A DNA stretch of 64,000 nucleotides, taken from positions 1-64,000 of the forward strand of contig NZ_JAIFXZ010000006.1 in NCBI RefSeq assembly GCF_021033825.1. The letters run 5' to 3'. The position numbers were made by a program, and so were the translations under genes. Below, piece by piece: positions 9,619 to 17,096 of this stretch; the first letter of the stretch is position 1; every line of letters begins with the position of its first letter. The notes beneath the pieces are model-generated. The model was not told the DNA's origin. It searched no databases and saw only the letters and a program-made list of their open reading frames with translations. The DNA comes from Dietzia aurantiaca (GTDB lineage: Bacteria > Actinomycetota > Actinomycetes > Mycobacteriales > Mycobacteriaceae).

Positions 9619-9764
9619 CCCCCATCGAACGCTGGCGCCGGACGGAAGCGAGCCGTAGCAGGAAAGCGTCGGCGACGCCTCGCTGGTCCGGTGGTGTGGC
9701 GGGTACACCTCTGGCAGAGTCGTCCAACGATTAAGTCACACGTCCAGATGGTGATGAGGCAACG

Positions 9765-10001
9765 ATGAGCCAGACAGTCGGCGGGGACCGGCAGGTCCGT
9801 TGGTCGCAAGTGGAGGAGAAGTTCTTCGTCGGCAACTTCAGGGGCAATTTCGTCGGCTACATCGACCAGACTGTCGATGGCACGTTCAGGAAGTTCGACA
9901 AGATGTCGGTGCTGCGAGGCGAGGCCAGCACGTTGGAGAGCTCCATGGCGTTTCTGAACGAACTGTACTTCGCCTCGTCTGGTGAAGGGGATCGTCAATG
10001 A
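9765..10001 (+). CDS. 78-aa protein coupled to BLUF photoreceptor
   Basis: I do not recognise this 78-aa protein. It has no signal peptide or membrane segment. It is rich in aromatic and charged residues: EEKFFVGNFRGNFVGYIDQT forms a likely pair of strands and STLESSMAFLNELYF a likely helix. The ATG follows GATGAGG. Its stop overlaps the start of the BLUF gene (ATGA at 9998-10001), so equal-ratio translation is likely and it could be the receptor's output partner or inhibitor. That role is inference from gene order only. Confidence 0.75.
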   Translation: MSQTVGGDRQVRWSQVEEKFFVGNFRGNFVGYIDQTVDGTFRKFDKMSVLRGEASTLESSMAFLNELYFASSGEGDRQ

Positions 10002-10474
10002 CCGCCGTTGTGTCCACCGATCGGCCGTCTGGGACGGGCGACCTCAAGTATCTGGTGTACTCCAGTGTGGCTACGCGACCGATGTCGCACACCGATCTCG
10101 AGTCCATCCTGTTCACCGCCAGGCGGCACAATCTGCAAGCGGGCATCACCGGCGCTCTGCTGTACAGGAGCAATTGCTTCATCCAGTTTCTGGAGGGGCC
10201 CCCGTCTGAGATCGACTCGTTGATGGAGAGCATCTGTGTCGATGACAGGCATGCCCGTGTGCGTGTTCTGGTGGTGGAGCGGGCGGTCGAGCGTAGTTTC
10301 GCGGACTGGAGAATGGGGTTCGGCGCCCCCGCGGACACCCGGCCGACCGGGGTCGAGGGGGTCCGGGACAGCTTCGATGACCTGACGAGCAGTTCGGACG
10401 ACGCCGTGGTGCGTCAGGCGGCCGAGGACTTTTCGATCTGGTTCAAAGTCAAAGAGGGTTCGCGTCTGTCCTGA
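9998..10474 (+). CDS. BLUF-domain blue-light receptor
   Basis: This 158-aa protein is a short BLUF photoreceptor that binds FAD and senses blue light. All known key residues are present, at the same numbers as in AppA (from memory): Tyr21 in LVYSS, Asn45 in RRHNLQAGITG, Gln63 in FIQFLEGP, and Trp104/Met106 in DWRMGF. A roughly 45-residue tail after the domain holds a helical, acidic stretch and no enzymatic domain, so the signal must go through a partner. The 78-aa protein encoded just upstream with a 4-nt overlap is the obvious candidate. BLUF proteins are uncommon in actinobacteria. Confidence 0.93.
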   Translation: MTAVVSTDRPSGTGDLKYLVYSSVATRPMSHTDLESILFTARRHNLQAGITGALLYRSNCFIQFLEGPPSEIDSLMESICVDDRHARVRVLVVERAVERSFADWRMGFGAPADTRPTGVEGVRDSFDDLTSSSDDAVVRQAAEDFSIWFKVKEGSRLS

Positions 10475-10519
10475 GGCGGCCCCGTGGCCGCGACGATGCG
10501 GGCCGTGGGGCCGCAGGAC
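10468..10519 (+). terminator. Hairpin after BLUF gene
   Basis: A long interrupted stem starts at the BLUF stop codon: GTCCT (10468-10472) pairs with AGGAC (10515-10519) and GCGGCCCC (10476-10483) with GGGGCCGC (10507-10514). There is no U-tract, as is usual for terminators in this group. Confidence 0.65.
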
Positions 10520-10752
10520 GATTCGAACGGTCGCCTCCATCTCGTTGTCGGATGCCCGGCGGCCCATCATCACCGGCGCCACGTCACCGGAAGCCCGTAT
10601 CGATCCCGAGCCGTTCGTCCGCTCGGTCCTGGAGCCGATCGGGGTGAGGCACACCAAACGGGTCGCCACCATGTCGTCGCTGGGGTGAGACCGGGCGCTC
10701 CGGCCGAGCAGGCTCAGTGCGATTGGCGCGGTGCCCGTGGCGCGTTCCGTGG
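10520..10752. other. Intergenic, no gene seen
   Basis: The region lies between the BLUF terminator and the end of the arsC-like gene, which converge. I see no gene, tRNA or repeat in it. Confidence 0.4.
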
Positions 10753-11238
10753 TCAGCGCGGCGATGGGTCGGCCCGTTCCGCGGTGAATTCGGCAAGGAG
10801 GTCGTGGACACGGCGGTCGATGTCGTCGCGAATCAGGCGCATCCTCTCCAGTCCGTCGATGCCCCTACCCGAAGGCTCATCAGTGATCCACGTGATGACG
10901 GTGCGGGCGGTGTCGTCGTCGGAGACGCCGACATCACCCCGCGCGACGAGGTCTCGTGCGGCGTCGGCGCCGAGCACCACCACCCGGTCCACGCGGCGCA
11001 GAAGATCGGGGTCGATCGCGCGGGGCACCTTACCGGACATGTCCGCGCCGAGCTCGGCCACCGCCTCGGCCGACAGCGCGTTGATCGTGGGCCCGGGATC
11101 GGTCCCCGCCGAGTGGACCTCGACCGCGTCGCCGGCGCGGTGGCGCATGAGTGCGGCCGCCATCTGTGACTTGCCGCCGTTGCGTACACACACGAACAGG
11201 ACGCCGGGGACCCGAGGCTGCGGGGCGTTCGCGGTCAT
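10753..11238 (-). CDS. ArsC-type low-MW phosphatase family protein
   Basis: The 161-aa protein has the low-molecular-weight tyrosine-phosphatase fold used by thioredoxin- or mycothiol-dependent arsenate reductases. The P-loop reads VCVRNGGKSQMAAAL: nucleophile Cys17 is present, but the CX5R arginine is Lys23. The general acid loop is less clear, with EPSGRGID taking the place of DP. It overlaps the ACR3 pump gene by 4 nt, so a role in reducing arsenate before export is the natural reading. The Arg-to-Lys change leaves activity open. A related variant exists in corynebacteria, from memory. Confidence 0.8.
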   Translation of the reverse strand: MTANAPQPRVPGVLFVCVRNGGKSQMAAALMRHRAGDAVEVHSAGTDPGPTINALSAEAVAELGADMSGKVPRAIDPDLLRRVDRVVVLGADAARDLVARGDVGVSDDDTARTVITWITDEPSGRGIDGLERMRLIRDDIDRRVHDLLAEFTAERADPSPR

Positions 11239-12371
11239 GACGGGTCTGCGCCCGGAGCCGGGGTGGGCACGGTGGTCCGGGCGCGGCGGGGCAGGCTCGA
11301 ATCGCCGGGGAACAATCGCGGTCCGAGCCACAGCGCGCCGTACACCAGCCCGACCAACACCGGGACCTCGATGAGCGGACCCACCACGCCTGCCAGGGCT
11401 TGACCCGAGGCGATACCGAACGTGCCGATGGACACCGCGATCGCGAGTTCGAAGTTGTTGCCCGACGCCGTGAACGCGACGGAAGTGGACTTGGCGTAGT
11501 TCAGCCCCACCGCGCGCGAGACCAGCAGACTGAAGAAGAACATGAGCACGAAGTAGAGCAGCAGCGGAACGGCCATCCGGGCCACGTCCAGCGGGCGAGT
11601 GGTGATGGCCTCGCCCTGCATCGCGAACAGCAGGACGATAGTGAACAGCAGGCCGTACAGGGCCCACGGGCCGATCCGCGGCAGGAAGGTCCCCTCGTAC
11701 CACTCGCGTCCCTTCGCGCGCTCGCCGAACACGCGCGTTCCGAAGCCGGCCAGCAGAGGAATCCCGAGGAACACCAGCACCGAGCCGACGATCGCCCAGA
11801 CCGAGAACTCGGCCGAGACCGTCTCCAGTCCGAGCCACGACGGCAGGACCTGCAGGTAGAACCAACCCAGCGCACCGAAGGCCACCACCTGGAACACCGA
11901 GTTGATGGCCACCAGTACGGCCGCCGCCTCGCGATCGCCACACGCCAGGTCGTTCCAGATGAACACCATCGCGATGCACCGCGCCAGCCCCACGATGATC
12001 AGTCCCGTGCGGAATTCCGGCAGGTCCGGCAGGAACACCCACGCGAGCGTGAACATGAACGCCGGGCCGACGATCCAGTTGAGCAGCAGCGACAGGCCGA
12101 GCAGCTTCCGGTCGCCGGTCACCCGGTGGGTCTCGTCGTAGCGCACCTTGGCCAGGACGGGGTACATCATGACCAGCAGGCCGACCGCGATCGGGACCGA
12201 GATGCCACCGACCTGCACCGAATCCAGCGCGCGATCCAGGCCGGGGACGAAGCGGCCCAGGAGCAGTCCGGCCGCCATCGCCGCGAGAATCCAGACGGCC
12301 AGGTAGCGGTCGAGGAACGACATCTCCTTGGCGACAGGGGTGACACTGCGCGCAGAAGTGGTGGCGCTCAT
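11235..12371 (-). CDS. acr3: ACR3 family arsenite efflux permease
   Basis: This 378-aa, ten-helix permease exports arsenite across the cytoplasmic membrane. The conserved cysteine of the family is Cys132 in GLARCIAMVFIWNDLACGD, and GPLIEVPVLVGLVY carries the conserved Glu of helix 9. An N-terminal cytoplasmic stretch precedes SFLDRYLAVWI. It is divergent from arsR and followed, with a 4-nt overlap, by the arsC-like gene, making a compact arsenic operon. Confidence 0.93.
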   Translation of the reverse strand: MSATTSARSVTPVAKEMSFLDRYLAVWILAAMAAGLLLGRFVPGLDRALDSVQVGGISVPIAVGLLVMMYPVLAKVRYDETHRVTGDRKLLGLSLLLNWIVGPAFMFTLAWVFLPDLPEFRTGLIIVGLARCIAMVFIWNDLACGDREAAAVLVAINSVFQVVAFGALGWFYLQVLPSWLGLETVSAEFSVWAIVGSVLVFLGIPLLAGFGTRVFGERAKGREWYEGTFLPRIGPWALYGLLFTIVLLFAMQGEAITTRPLDVARMAVPLLLYFVLMFFFSLLVSRAVGLNYAKSTSVAFTASGNNFELAIAVSIGTFGIASGQALAGVVGPLIEVPVLVGLVYGALWLGPRLFPGDSSLPRRARTTVPTPAPGADPS

Positions 12372-12393
12372 CGGATGTGCGGCTCCCGTCAGA

Positions 12394-12444
12394 TCGATAG
12401 ATGTCTATGGATAAGGCTAGGGTGAGGTATTGATGATCGTCAAT
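12394..12444. promoter_or_regulatory. ArsR operator candidates between acr3 and arsR
   Basis: Two palindromes lie in the 100-bp divergent gap. The first is ATAGA-TG-TCTAT (12397-12408), extended by flanking TC/GA. The second is the nearly perfect 16-bp ATTGATGATCGTCAAT (12429-12444), of the type bound by ArsR/SmtB dimers. They could control both directions. Confidence 0.55.
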
Positions 12445-12471
12445 CTAACCTCGTGGGGAGGCGGTGAGGGT

Positions 12472-12852
12472 ATGACGACGACAACGACGACGACGACGAG
12501 TTCAGTGGCAGGCGCGGCGCTGGTCGGCGATCCCCCGGCGGGCGGATGCTGCTCGCTCTCGCGCACGCCCGTCGACTCCCCCACCGCGGAGGCGATGGCC
12601 GCCGGGTTCAAGGCGTTGGCCGACCCCACGCGGCTCAGGCTCCTGTCACATATCGCTGCGCGGGGCTGTGAATCCGTGTGTGCCTGCGACCTCCTCGATG
12701 TGGTGGACATCAGCCAACCCACGGTCAGTCATCACCTCAAACGTCTCGTCGACGTAGGTCTGCTGAGCCGCGAGCAGCGTGGCAGGTGGGCGTATTACAC
12801 CGTGGTCCGCGACGCCCTGGACCAGCTGCGCGGATTCCTCGACCTGTCCTGA
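12472..12852 (+). CDS. arsR: ArsR family arsenite-responsive repressor
   Basis: The 126-aa winged-helix repressor releases DNA when As(III) binds. It carries the cysteine set of the CgArsR type: a Cys26-Cys27 pair near the N terminus and Cys66 forty residues on. Further Cys70 and Cys72 sit in SVCACDLLDV. The recognition helix is ISQPTVSHHLKRLVDVGLLS. The ATG at 12472 is preferred over 12430, which would read through the operator. The protein opens with eight threonines in a row encoded by ACG/ACA repeats that contain a copy of the 13-mer found elsewhere in the window. Confidence 0.88.
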   Translation: MTTTTTTTTSSVAGAALVGDPPAGGCCSLSRTPVDSPTAEAMAAGFKALADPTRLRLLSHIAARGCESVCACDLLDVVDISQPTVSHHLKRLVDVGLLSREQRGRWAYYTVVRDALDQLRGFLDLS

Positions 12853-12902
12853 TTCGCAATGGTTCCCGGGGCGGGCGGCTGACAGAGGGGTGCCCGTGCG
12901 AG

Positions 12903-12921
12903 ATAGGTAAGGCTATCCTCG
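12903..12921 (+). promoter_or_regulatory. IdeR/DtxR iron box
   Basis: ATAGGTAAGGCTATCCTCG matches the 19-bp IdeR/DtxR consensus at 14 positions, including the core TAGG-AGGCTA-CCT. It ends 4 bp before the start of the siderophore-interacting protein, where Fe-loaded repressor would block transcription. Confidence 0.8.
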
Positions 12922-12925
12922 GCCC

Positions 12926-13747
12926 ATGGGGAGAAAGAAGAACACTCCGACCGATCGCCAGTTCACCATGGCGCACGTACGGCGCACCGAACGCATCACT
13001 CCCGGCTTCGTCCGCCTGACCCTCGGCGGGCTGGACCACCTGGAGCCGCGAGGGCACGACCACTGGTGCCGACTCTTCTTCACGCGCGAGGGGCAGGACT
13101 CTCTGCAGTTGCCGACACGTACCAGTGAGATCGGTTGGTACCTGCAGTATCTCGCCACACCCAAGTCGCGGCGCCCGTGGGTCCGGGCGTACACGGTCCG
13201 CGCCGTCCGCCCTGACACGGGCGAAGTGGATATCGACTTCGTGATCCACGGAGACGAGACAGGGGGTCTGGGACCGGCGGCTCAGTTCGTGCTCGATGCC
13301 AGCCCTGGTGATCGCCTGGGATTCCTGGACCAGGGCATCGGTTTCACGCCTGACCACCCCCACGACTGGACACTGCTCGTCGGTGATGAGACGGCGTTGC
13401 CCGCCGTGGCCGGGATCTGTGCCTCACTCCCGGTGGCGGCCCGGGGGATCGCGATCATCGAGGTCCCTACGGCCGCCGACCGACAGAAGTTCCGGGTGCC
13501 TCCCGGGGTCGAGGTGCGTTGGGTCCCTCGCGACGAGGCGCCCGCGGGCGCCGATCGGCCGGGGCAGCTCGCGCTGGACGCGGTGAAGACGACCGTTCCA
13601 CTGGACGGCGTCGTCCATGCGCACCTCATCGGCGAGTCCGGTCTCGCCACGGGGGCTCGCCGTCACCTCGTGCAGGAGTGGGGAGTGCCCAAGCGGAACG
13701 TGGACTTTGTCGGCTACTGGCGTCACGGGCGACCTGCGACGACCTGA
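12926..13747 (+). CDS. Siderophore-interacting FAD protein (ViuB/SIP)
   Basis: The 273-aa ferric-siderophore reductase-like protein would release iron from siderophores in the cytoplasm. It has the FAD-binding motif RPWVRAYTVRA (about residues 87-97), the following DIDFVIHGD and GPAAQF, the nucleotide-binding GDETALPAVAGI and the C-terminal GYWRHGR characteristic of SIP proteins. No Shine-Dalgarno precedes the ATG at 12926, so the mRNA may be leaderless; an ATG at 12968 is an alternative. The iron box immediately upstream indicates induction in low iron. Confidence 0.9.
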   Translation: MGRKKNTPTDRQFTMAHVRRTERITPGFVRLTLGGLDHLEPRGHDHWCRLFFTREGQDSLQLPTRTSEIGWYLQYLATPKSRRPWVRAYTVRAVRPDTGEVDIDFVIHGDETGGLGPAAQFVLDASPGDRLGFLDQGIGFTPDHPHDWTLLVGDETALPAVAGICASLPVAARGIAIIEVPTAADRQKFRVPPGVEVRWVPRDEAPAGADRPGQLALDAVKTTVPLDGVVHAHLIGESGLATGARRHLVQEWGVPKRNVDFVGYWRHGRPATT

Positions 13748-13825
13748 CCGGGCCCTGTTCCGACCGGCGGAGCGGGAGTCGTCGGCTCGACGGCCCGTCC
13801 CGCCCTGACGCTGGTAGAACGGGGT

Positions 13826-15319
13826 ATGGCCATCGACGCACTGGAACCCCACCCACTGGTCCGCCTGCTCGGCAAGCCTTCGGCCGACTTCACCGCCGGT
13901 GACCTCGCGCGGGCGGTCGAGCAGTTGGAGCTGCACCAGGTCAACCTGCGCTACGTCGGCGGCGACGGGCGCCTCAAGGCGGTGGCTTTTCCCATCAATT
14001 CGCGCGAGCACCTCCTCGAGGTGCTGACGCGAGGCGAGCGCGTGGACGGCTCCAGTGTCTTCGCCAGCACTGATACCGAGTCCAGCGACGTCTACATCGT
14101 CCCGCGTCACCGCACCGCCTTCCTCAATCCCTTCGGCGAGCGACGCTCGCTCGACGTGTTGTGTTCCTTCTACGACGACGCCGGCAAGCCGCTGCCCCAC
14201 GCACGCGAGCAGATCGTGCGCCGCGCCGCCGAGGTGCTCGCGCAGGAGACCGGCATGACGCTGGAGGCCTTCGGCGAGCTGGAGTACTACCTCGTCGACG
14301 AGCCCGAGAAGATCTTCCCCGTGGAGGAGGAGCGCGGCTACCAGGAGTCGGGTCCGTTCTCGAAGCACCGGCGGGTTCGAGAGGAGGTGCTGGGCCACCT
14401 CAGTGCGATGGGCGTGCCGCTCAAGTACGCCCACGGAGAGGTCGGCAACATCCCCGAGGAGGACCGGCAACTGGTCCAGCACGAGATCGAGCTCCAGCCC
14501 GTGCCGCTGGAGCAGGCGGCCGACAATCTCGTCCTGGCCAAGTGGGTGGTGCGCGAGGTCGCCTACGCCCATGGTGTCGAGGCGACATTCGCCCCGTTGG
14601 TGAGCGGCGAGGGCGCGGGAAACGGTCTGCATTTCCACAGTCGGCTGGTGCGCGATGGTGCCAACGCCATCGTGGGGAAAGACGGTCTCAACGACACCGG
14701 GCGTCGACTGATCGCCGGCTACCTGTCCGCAGCGAGGGCGCTGTCCGCGTTCGGCAACACGGTCCCCACGTCCTACCTGCGATTCGCCGAGGGAGACGAG
14801 TCGCCAGAGGACATCTGCTGGGGCATGAAGGACCGCACCGGGCTCGTCCGGGTGCCGTTGGCCTGGGGCGGCGGCGTGTTGGCCGACATGGTCGCGCACG
14901 CCAATCCCGGCAGCACCGAACCCATCCCCGAACCCGCCACGGATCACCAGACCGTCGAGTTCCGGCTCGGGGACGGCTCGGCGGATGCGCACCTGCTGCT
15001 GGCCGGCATGGCCGTCGCGGCGAAGCGGGGGCTCAGCGATCCGGAGAGCCTGGAGCTGGCCGAGCGGCTCAGCACCCACGATCACGATGACTTCGAGAGT
15101 CTGCCCACCTCGCGCCGGGAGGCCGCCGACGCACTCGAGGCCGAGCGCGAGATGTTCGAAGCCGACGGCGTCTTCCCCGGTGCACTCATCGATGCCCTGC
15201 TCGCGGATCTCCGCGACTCCGATGAAACCTACGACAACGACGGCAACGACACCGCCGCGGCCGGAGACGATGCGGCCGATCGCGAGGAACTCATCCGCCG
15301 TCACTGGCACGTCGGCTGA
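13826..15319 (+). CDS. Divergent glutamine synthetase family protein
   Basis: This 497-aa member of the glutamine synthetase fold retains the metal and substrate motifs in altered form: FGELEYYLV for EPEFFLF, GNGLHFHSRL for the HxHxS ATP/metal site, KDRTGLVRVP for NRSASIRIP, and EFRLGDGSADAHLLLAGMAVA near the end. The adenylylation tyrosine motif of GlnA is missing. A low-complexity acidic insert, about residues 470-487, sits before the C terminus. It is probably a gamma-glutamyl ligase acting on an amine or amino acid rather than the main glutamine synthetase. It stands alone between the iron gene and a toxin pair. Confidence 0.8.
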   Translation: MAIDALEPHPLVRLLGKPSADFTAGDLARAVEQLELHQVNLRYVGGDGRLKAVAFPINSREHLLEVLTRGERVDGSSVFASTDTESSDVYIVPRHRTAFLNPFGERRSLDVLCSFYDDAGKPLPHAREQIVRRAAEVLAQETGMTLEAFGELEYYLVDEPEKIFPVEEERGYQESGPFSKHRRVREEVLGHLSAMGVPLKYAHGEVGNIPEEDRQLVQHEIELQPVPLEQAADNLVLAKWVVREVAYAHGVEATFAPLVSGEGAGNGLHFHSRLVRDGANAIVGKDGLNDTGRRLIAGYLSAARALSAFGNTVPTSYLRFAEGDESPEDICWGMKDRTGLVRVPLAWGGGVLADMVAHANPGSTEPIPEPATDHQTVEFRLGDGSADAHLLLAGMAVAAKRGLSDPESLELAERLSTHDHDDFESLPTSRREAADALEAEREMFEADGVFPGALIDALLADLRDSDETYDNDGNDTAAAGDDAADREELIRRHWHVG

Positions 15320-15384
15320 ACTGTGGTGGCCGAGCAGAGCGGGGACGGTGTGACCGCCTGCCCGGCGAGCCCCGGAGTGCCGCG

Positions 15385-15666
15385 TCAGGTGCGGTAGACG
15401 TGGGCGCGATGGTCAATGTCGATGATCACCACGGTGTGCTGCTCCTCGTCGACGCGGAGCAGGACACGATAGTCCCCGCGCCGTGCGCTGCGTAATCCCT
15501 CGAGCTCGTGTCGCAGGGGCTTGCTCAGTCTCAGCGGATTCGCCGCAAGGGGGCCCGAGATGAACTCGATGATCGCGTGGACGACGCGCCCGGGCAATCT
15601 CGACAGCGCTCGCCGGGCCGGGGAGGCGACCTCGACGTTGTACGGTGACGCGTTCTCTGCGCTCAC
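15385..15666 (-). CDS. RelE/ParE family toxin
   Basis: The 93-aa protein has the RelE-superfamily fold: SPARRALSRLPGRVVHAIIEFI forms the two N-terminal helices, RHELEGLRSARRGDYRVLLRVDEE the basic strands, and it ends with the typical HRAHVYR. RelE-like toxins cut mRNA on the ribosome. Basic residues in the central strands and the terminal Arg/Tyr are kept, so it may be active. It overlaps the antitoxin gene by 4 nt. Confidence 0.88.
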   Translation of the reverse strand: MSAENASPYNVEVASPARRALSRLPGRVVHAIIEFISGPLAANPLRLSKPLRHELEGLRSARRGDYRVLLRVDEEQHTVVIIDIDHRAHVYRT

Positions 15667-15938
15667 CGTGGTGGCAGACCGTATGCGGAGCGAAGGTCGG
15701 CGAGGGATGTGGTGTCACCCGCGGCGTACTCGCGCTCAGCGTCGGCCACGGCCTCTCGGGTGTCCGTACGGGAGAGCCAGTAGATCGTCTCGCGCAGGGA
15801 CTCCAGATCGTCAGCCGACATCAAAACCGCAGCCGGCCGGCCATGCCGGGTGATGGTGATGATGTCGTGGGTGGTCTCCGCGCGTTCGACCAGTGCCGAC
15901 AGTGTGTTCTTGGCCTCGCCCAGCGGGATCGTATCCAT
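15663..15938 (-). CDS. YefM/Phd family antitoxin
   Basis: This 91-aa antitoxin starts at the ATG at 15938, which opens the canonical MDTIPLGEAKNTLSALVERAETTHDIITITRHGRPAAVLMS fold; a TTG at 15980 is a weaker alternative. The N-terminal half binds DNA as a dimer and the acidic C-terminal half neutralises the toxin. TATAGT lies 7 nt before the ATG, so the message may be leaderless. The repeats in the promoter (GGCT/AGCC around 15948-15966) are a plausible autoregulatory operator. Confidence 0.87.
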   Translation of the reverse strand: MDTIPLGEAKNTLSALVERAETTHDIITITRHGRPAAVLMSADDLESLRETIYWLSRTDTREAVADAEREYAAGDTTSLADLRSAYGLPPR

Positions 15939-16016
15939 GATCGACACTATAGGCTGATCAATAGCCTTTCGATAGCTCAAAGTGAGGCCTAAATAGGGGC
16001 CCGGGCGTTTCGCCCG

Positions 16017-17096
16017 TTAGCCTCCTCGGACCACCGCGAGGGCGCCATGGTCGGCGATCGCCCGGCAGGACCGCCGCATGAGCAGCGCGAACATCTCGTC
16101 ACCCCGCGCGGTCCGGGTGCCGTACATCCACCCGAAGATCCCGACCACCGGAGTCTGCAGTAGCCCGTAGACGTAGTCGTCCCAGCACTCGTCGACCGTG
16201 TAGTCCGTCACGCCGTACCCCACGAGGGCGCGGTGGTAGTCGGCGACGATCCCGCGCTCCGCGGCCCGCCGATCGTCCACCGTGAGGCTCGAGCCGAGGA
16301 ACCCGCCGAGGTCCCGGCCGGGCAGCCCCGTGGTGAGCGTCTGCCAGTCACACGCCAGCGAGGGCAGCCGCCCCGCGGGGTCGATCAGCATGTTGTCGGC
16401 CCGGTAATCGGCATGCAGGAGTCCGAAGCGCTCGGCCCGGCCGTTGGCCCACTGGGCGATGAGTGGCGCGATCTCGGACAGGGCCTGCCGCTCGTCGGGG
16501 GAGAGGCGATCCCCGAGTTCGGCGAGGAATGCCTCCAATGCGGGCCCTCCCAGTTCCTGCAGGGCCACGTTGTCGTCGTCGGACGGCACTGACAGGTCCG
16601 CGGTCTCGCGCAGGGACGGATCGCACCACCGCGGGCCGTGGAGGCCGGCGAGATTCACGGCGCTGTCACGCGCGTCGGCGACGGACAGTCCGGCCAGCTG
16701 GTCGCCCTGCACGCGAGGCGCGACGTCGTCGAGCACGAGCGTGAACTCGCCGTCCCGCTCGCCGAGGGCCGCGAACCGGCAACGCGGCACCCGCACGTCC
16801 ACCGTCGGCGCGAGGTCGCGGTAGAACAACACCTCGCTGCGATACACGCCGTGCAACAGGGGACGCATGCCCTCGTCCGGGTTCGGCAGCTTGACGAACA
16901 GCGTCGGTGGGAGCTCGTCGCCCTCGACATGGGCTCGGACGCAGCACCCGATCTGGCCGGTCTCGATCGTCTCCGTGCGCACCGAGTGCACAGTTGTGGC
17001 GAGCGCCGTGGAGAGCCACTCCGCGGTGACCTCCTCCGGAGTGCAGGCGACGGCGGGGCGGGCCGCGTCCGCCTGTGGGGTCTCGACGACGGTCAT
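16017..17096 (-). CDS. APH-fold phosphotransferase/kinase
   Basis: The 359-aa protein has the aminoglycoside/choline kinase fold in the EcKinase-like (DUF1679/CHK) style. The catalytic loop is LLHADYRADNML (Asp230, Asn235) and the metal motif is ACDWQ (Asp250). An SDDDN insert (residues 172-176) is encoded by one copy of the repeated 13-mer. It overlaps the upstream luciferase-like gene by 4 nt (ATGA), suggesting joint work on one substrate. The frame is open upstream to 17312, but that would lie inside the neighbour. Confidence 0.85.
   Translation of the reverse strand: MTVVETPQADAARPAVACTPEEVTAEWLSTALATTVHSVRTETIETGQIGCCVRAHVEGDELPPTLFVKLPNPDEGMRPLLHGVYRSEVLFYRDLAPTVDVRVPRCRFAALGERDGEFTLVLDDVAPRVQGDQLAGLSVADARDSAVNLAGLHGPRWCDPSLRETADLSVPSDDDNVALQELGGPALEAFLAELGDRLSPDERQALSEIAPLIAQWANGRAERFGLLHADYRADNMLIDPAGRLPSLACDWQTLTTGLPGRDLGGFLGSSLTVDDRRAAERGIVADYHRALVGYGVTDYTVDECWDDYVYGLLQTPVVGIFGWMYGTRTARGDEMFALLMRRSCRAIADHGALAVVRGG

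Noticed and set aside
10753-12042. Long minus-strand frame of 429 codons over arsC and acr3
   Set aside because: Only the last 161 codons are the arsC-like protein; the rest is an Arg/Gly/Pro-rich shadow of acr3 in another frame.
13424-15310. Minus-strand open frame of 628 codons opposite the glutamine-synthetase-like gene
   Set aside because: It is the mirror of a high-GC coding sequence, with no recognisable domain and no ribosome site.
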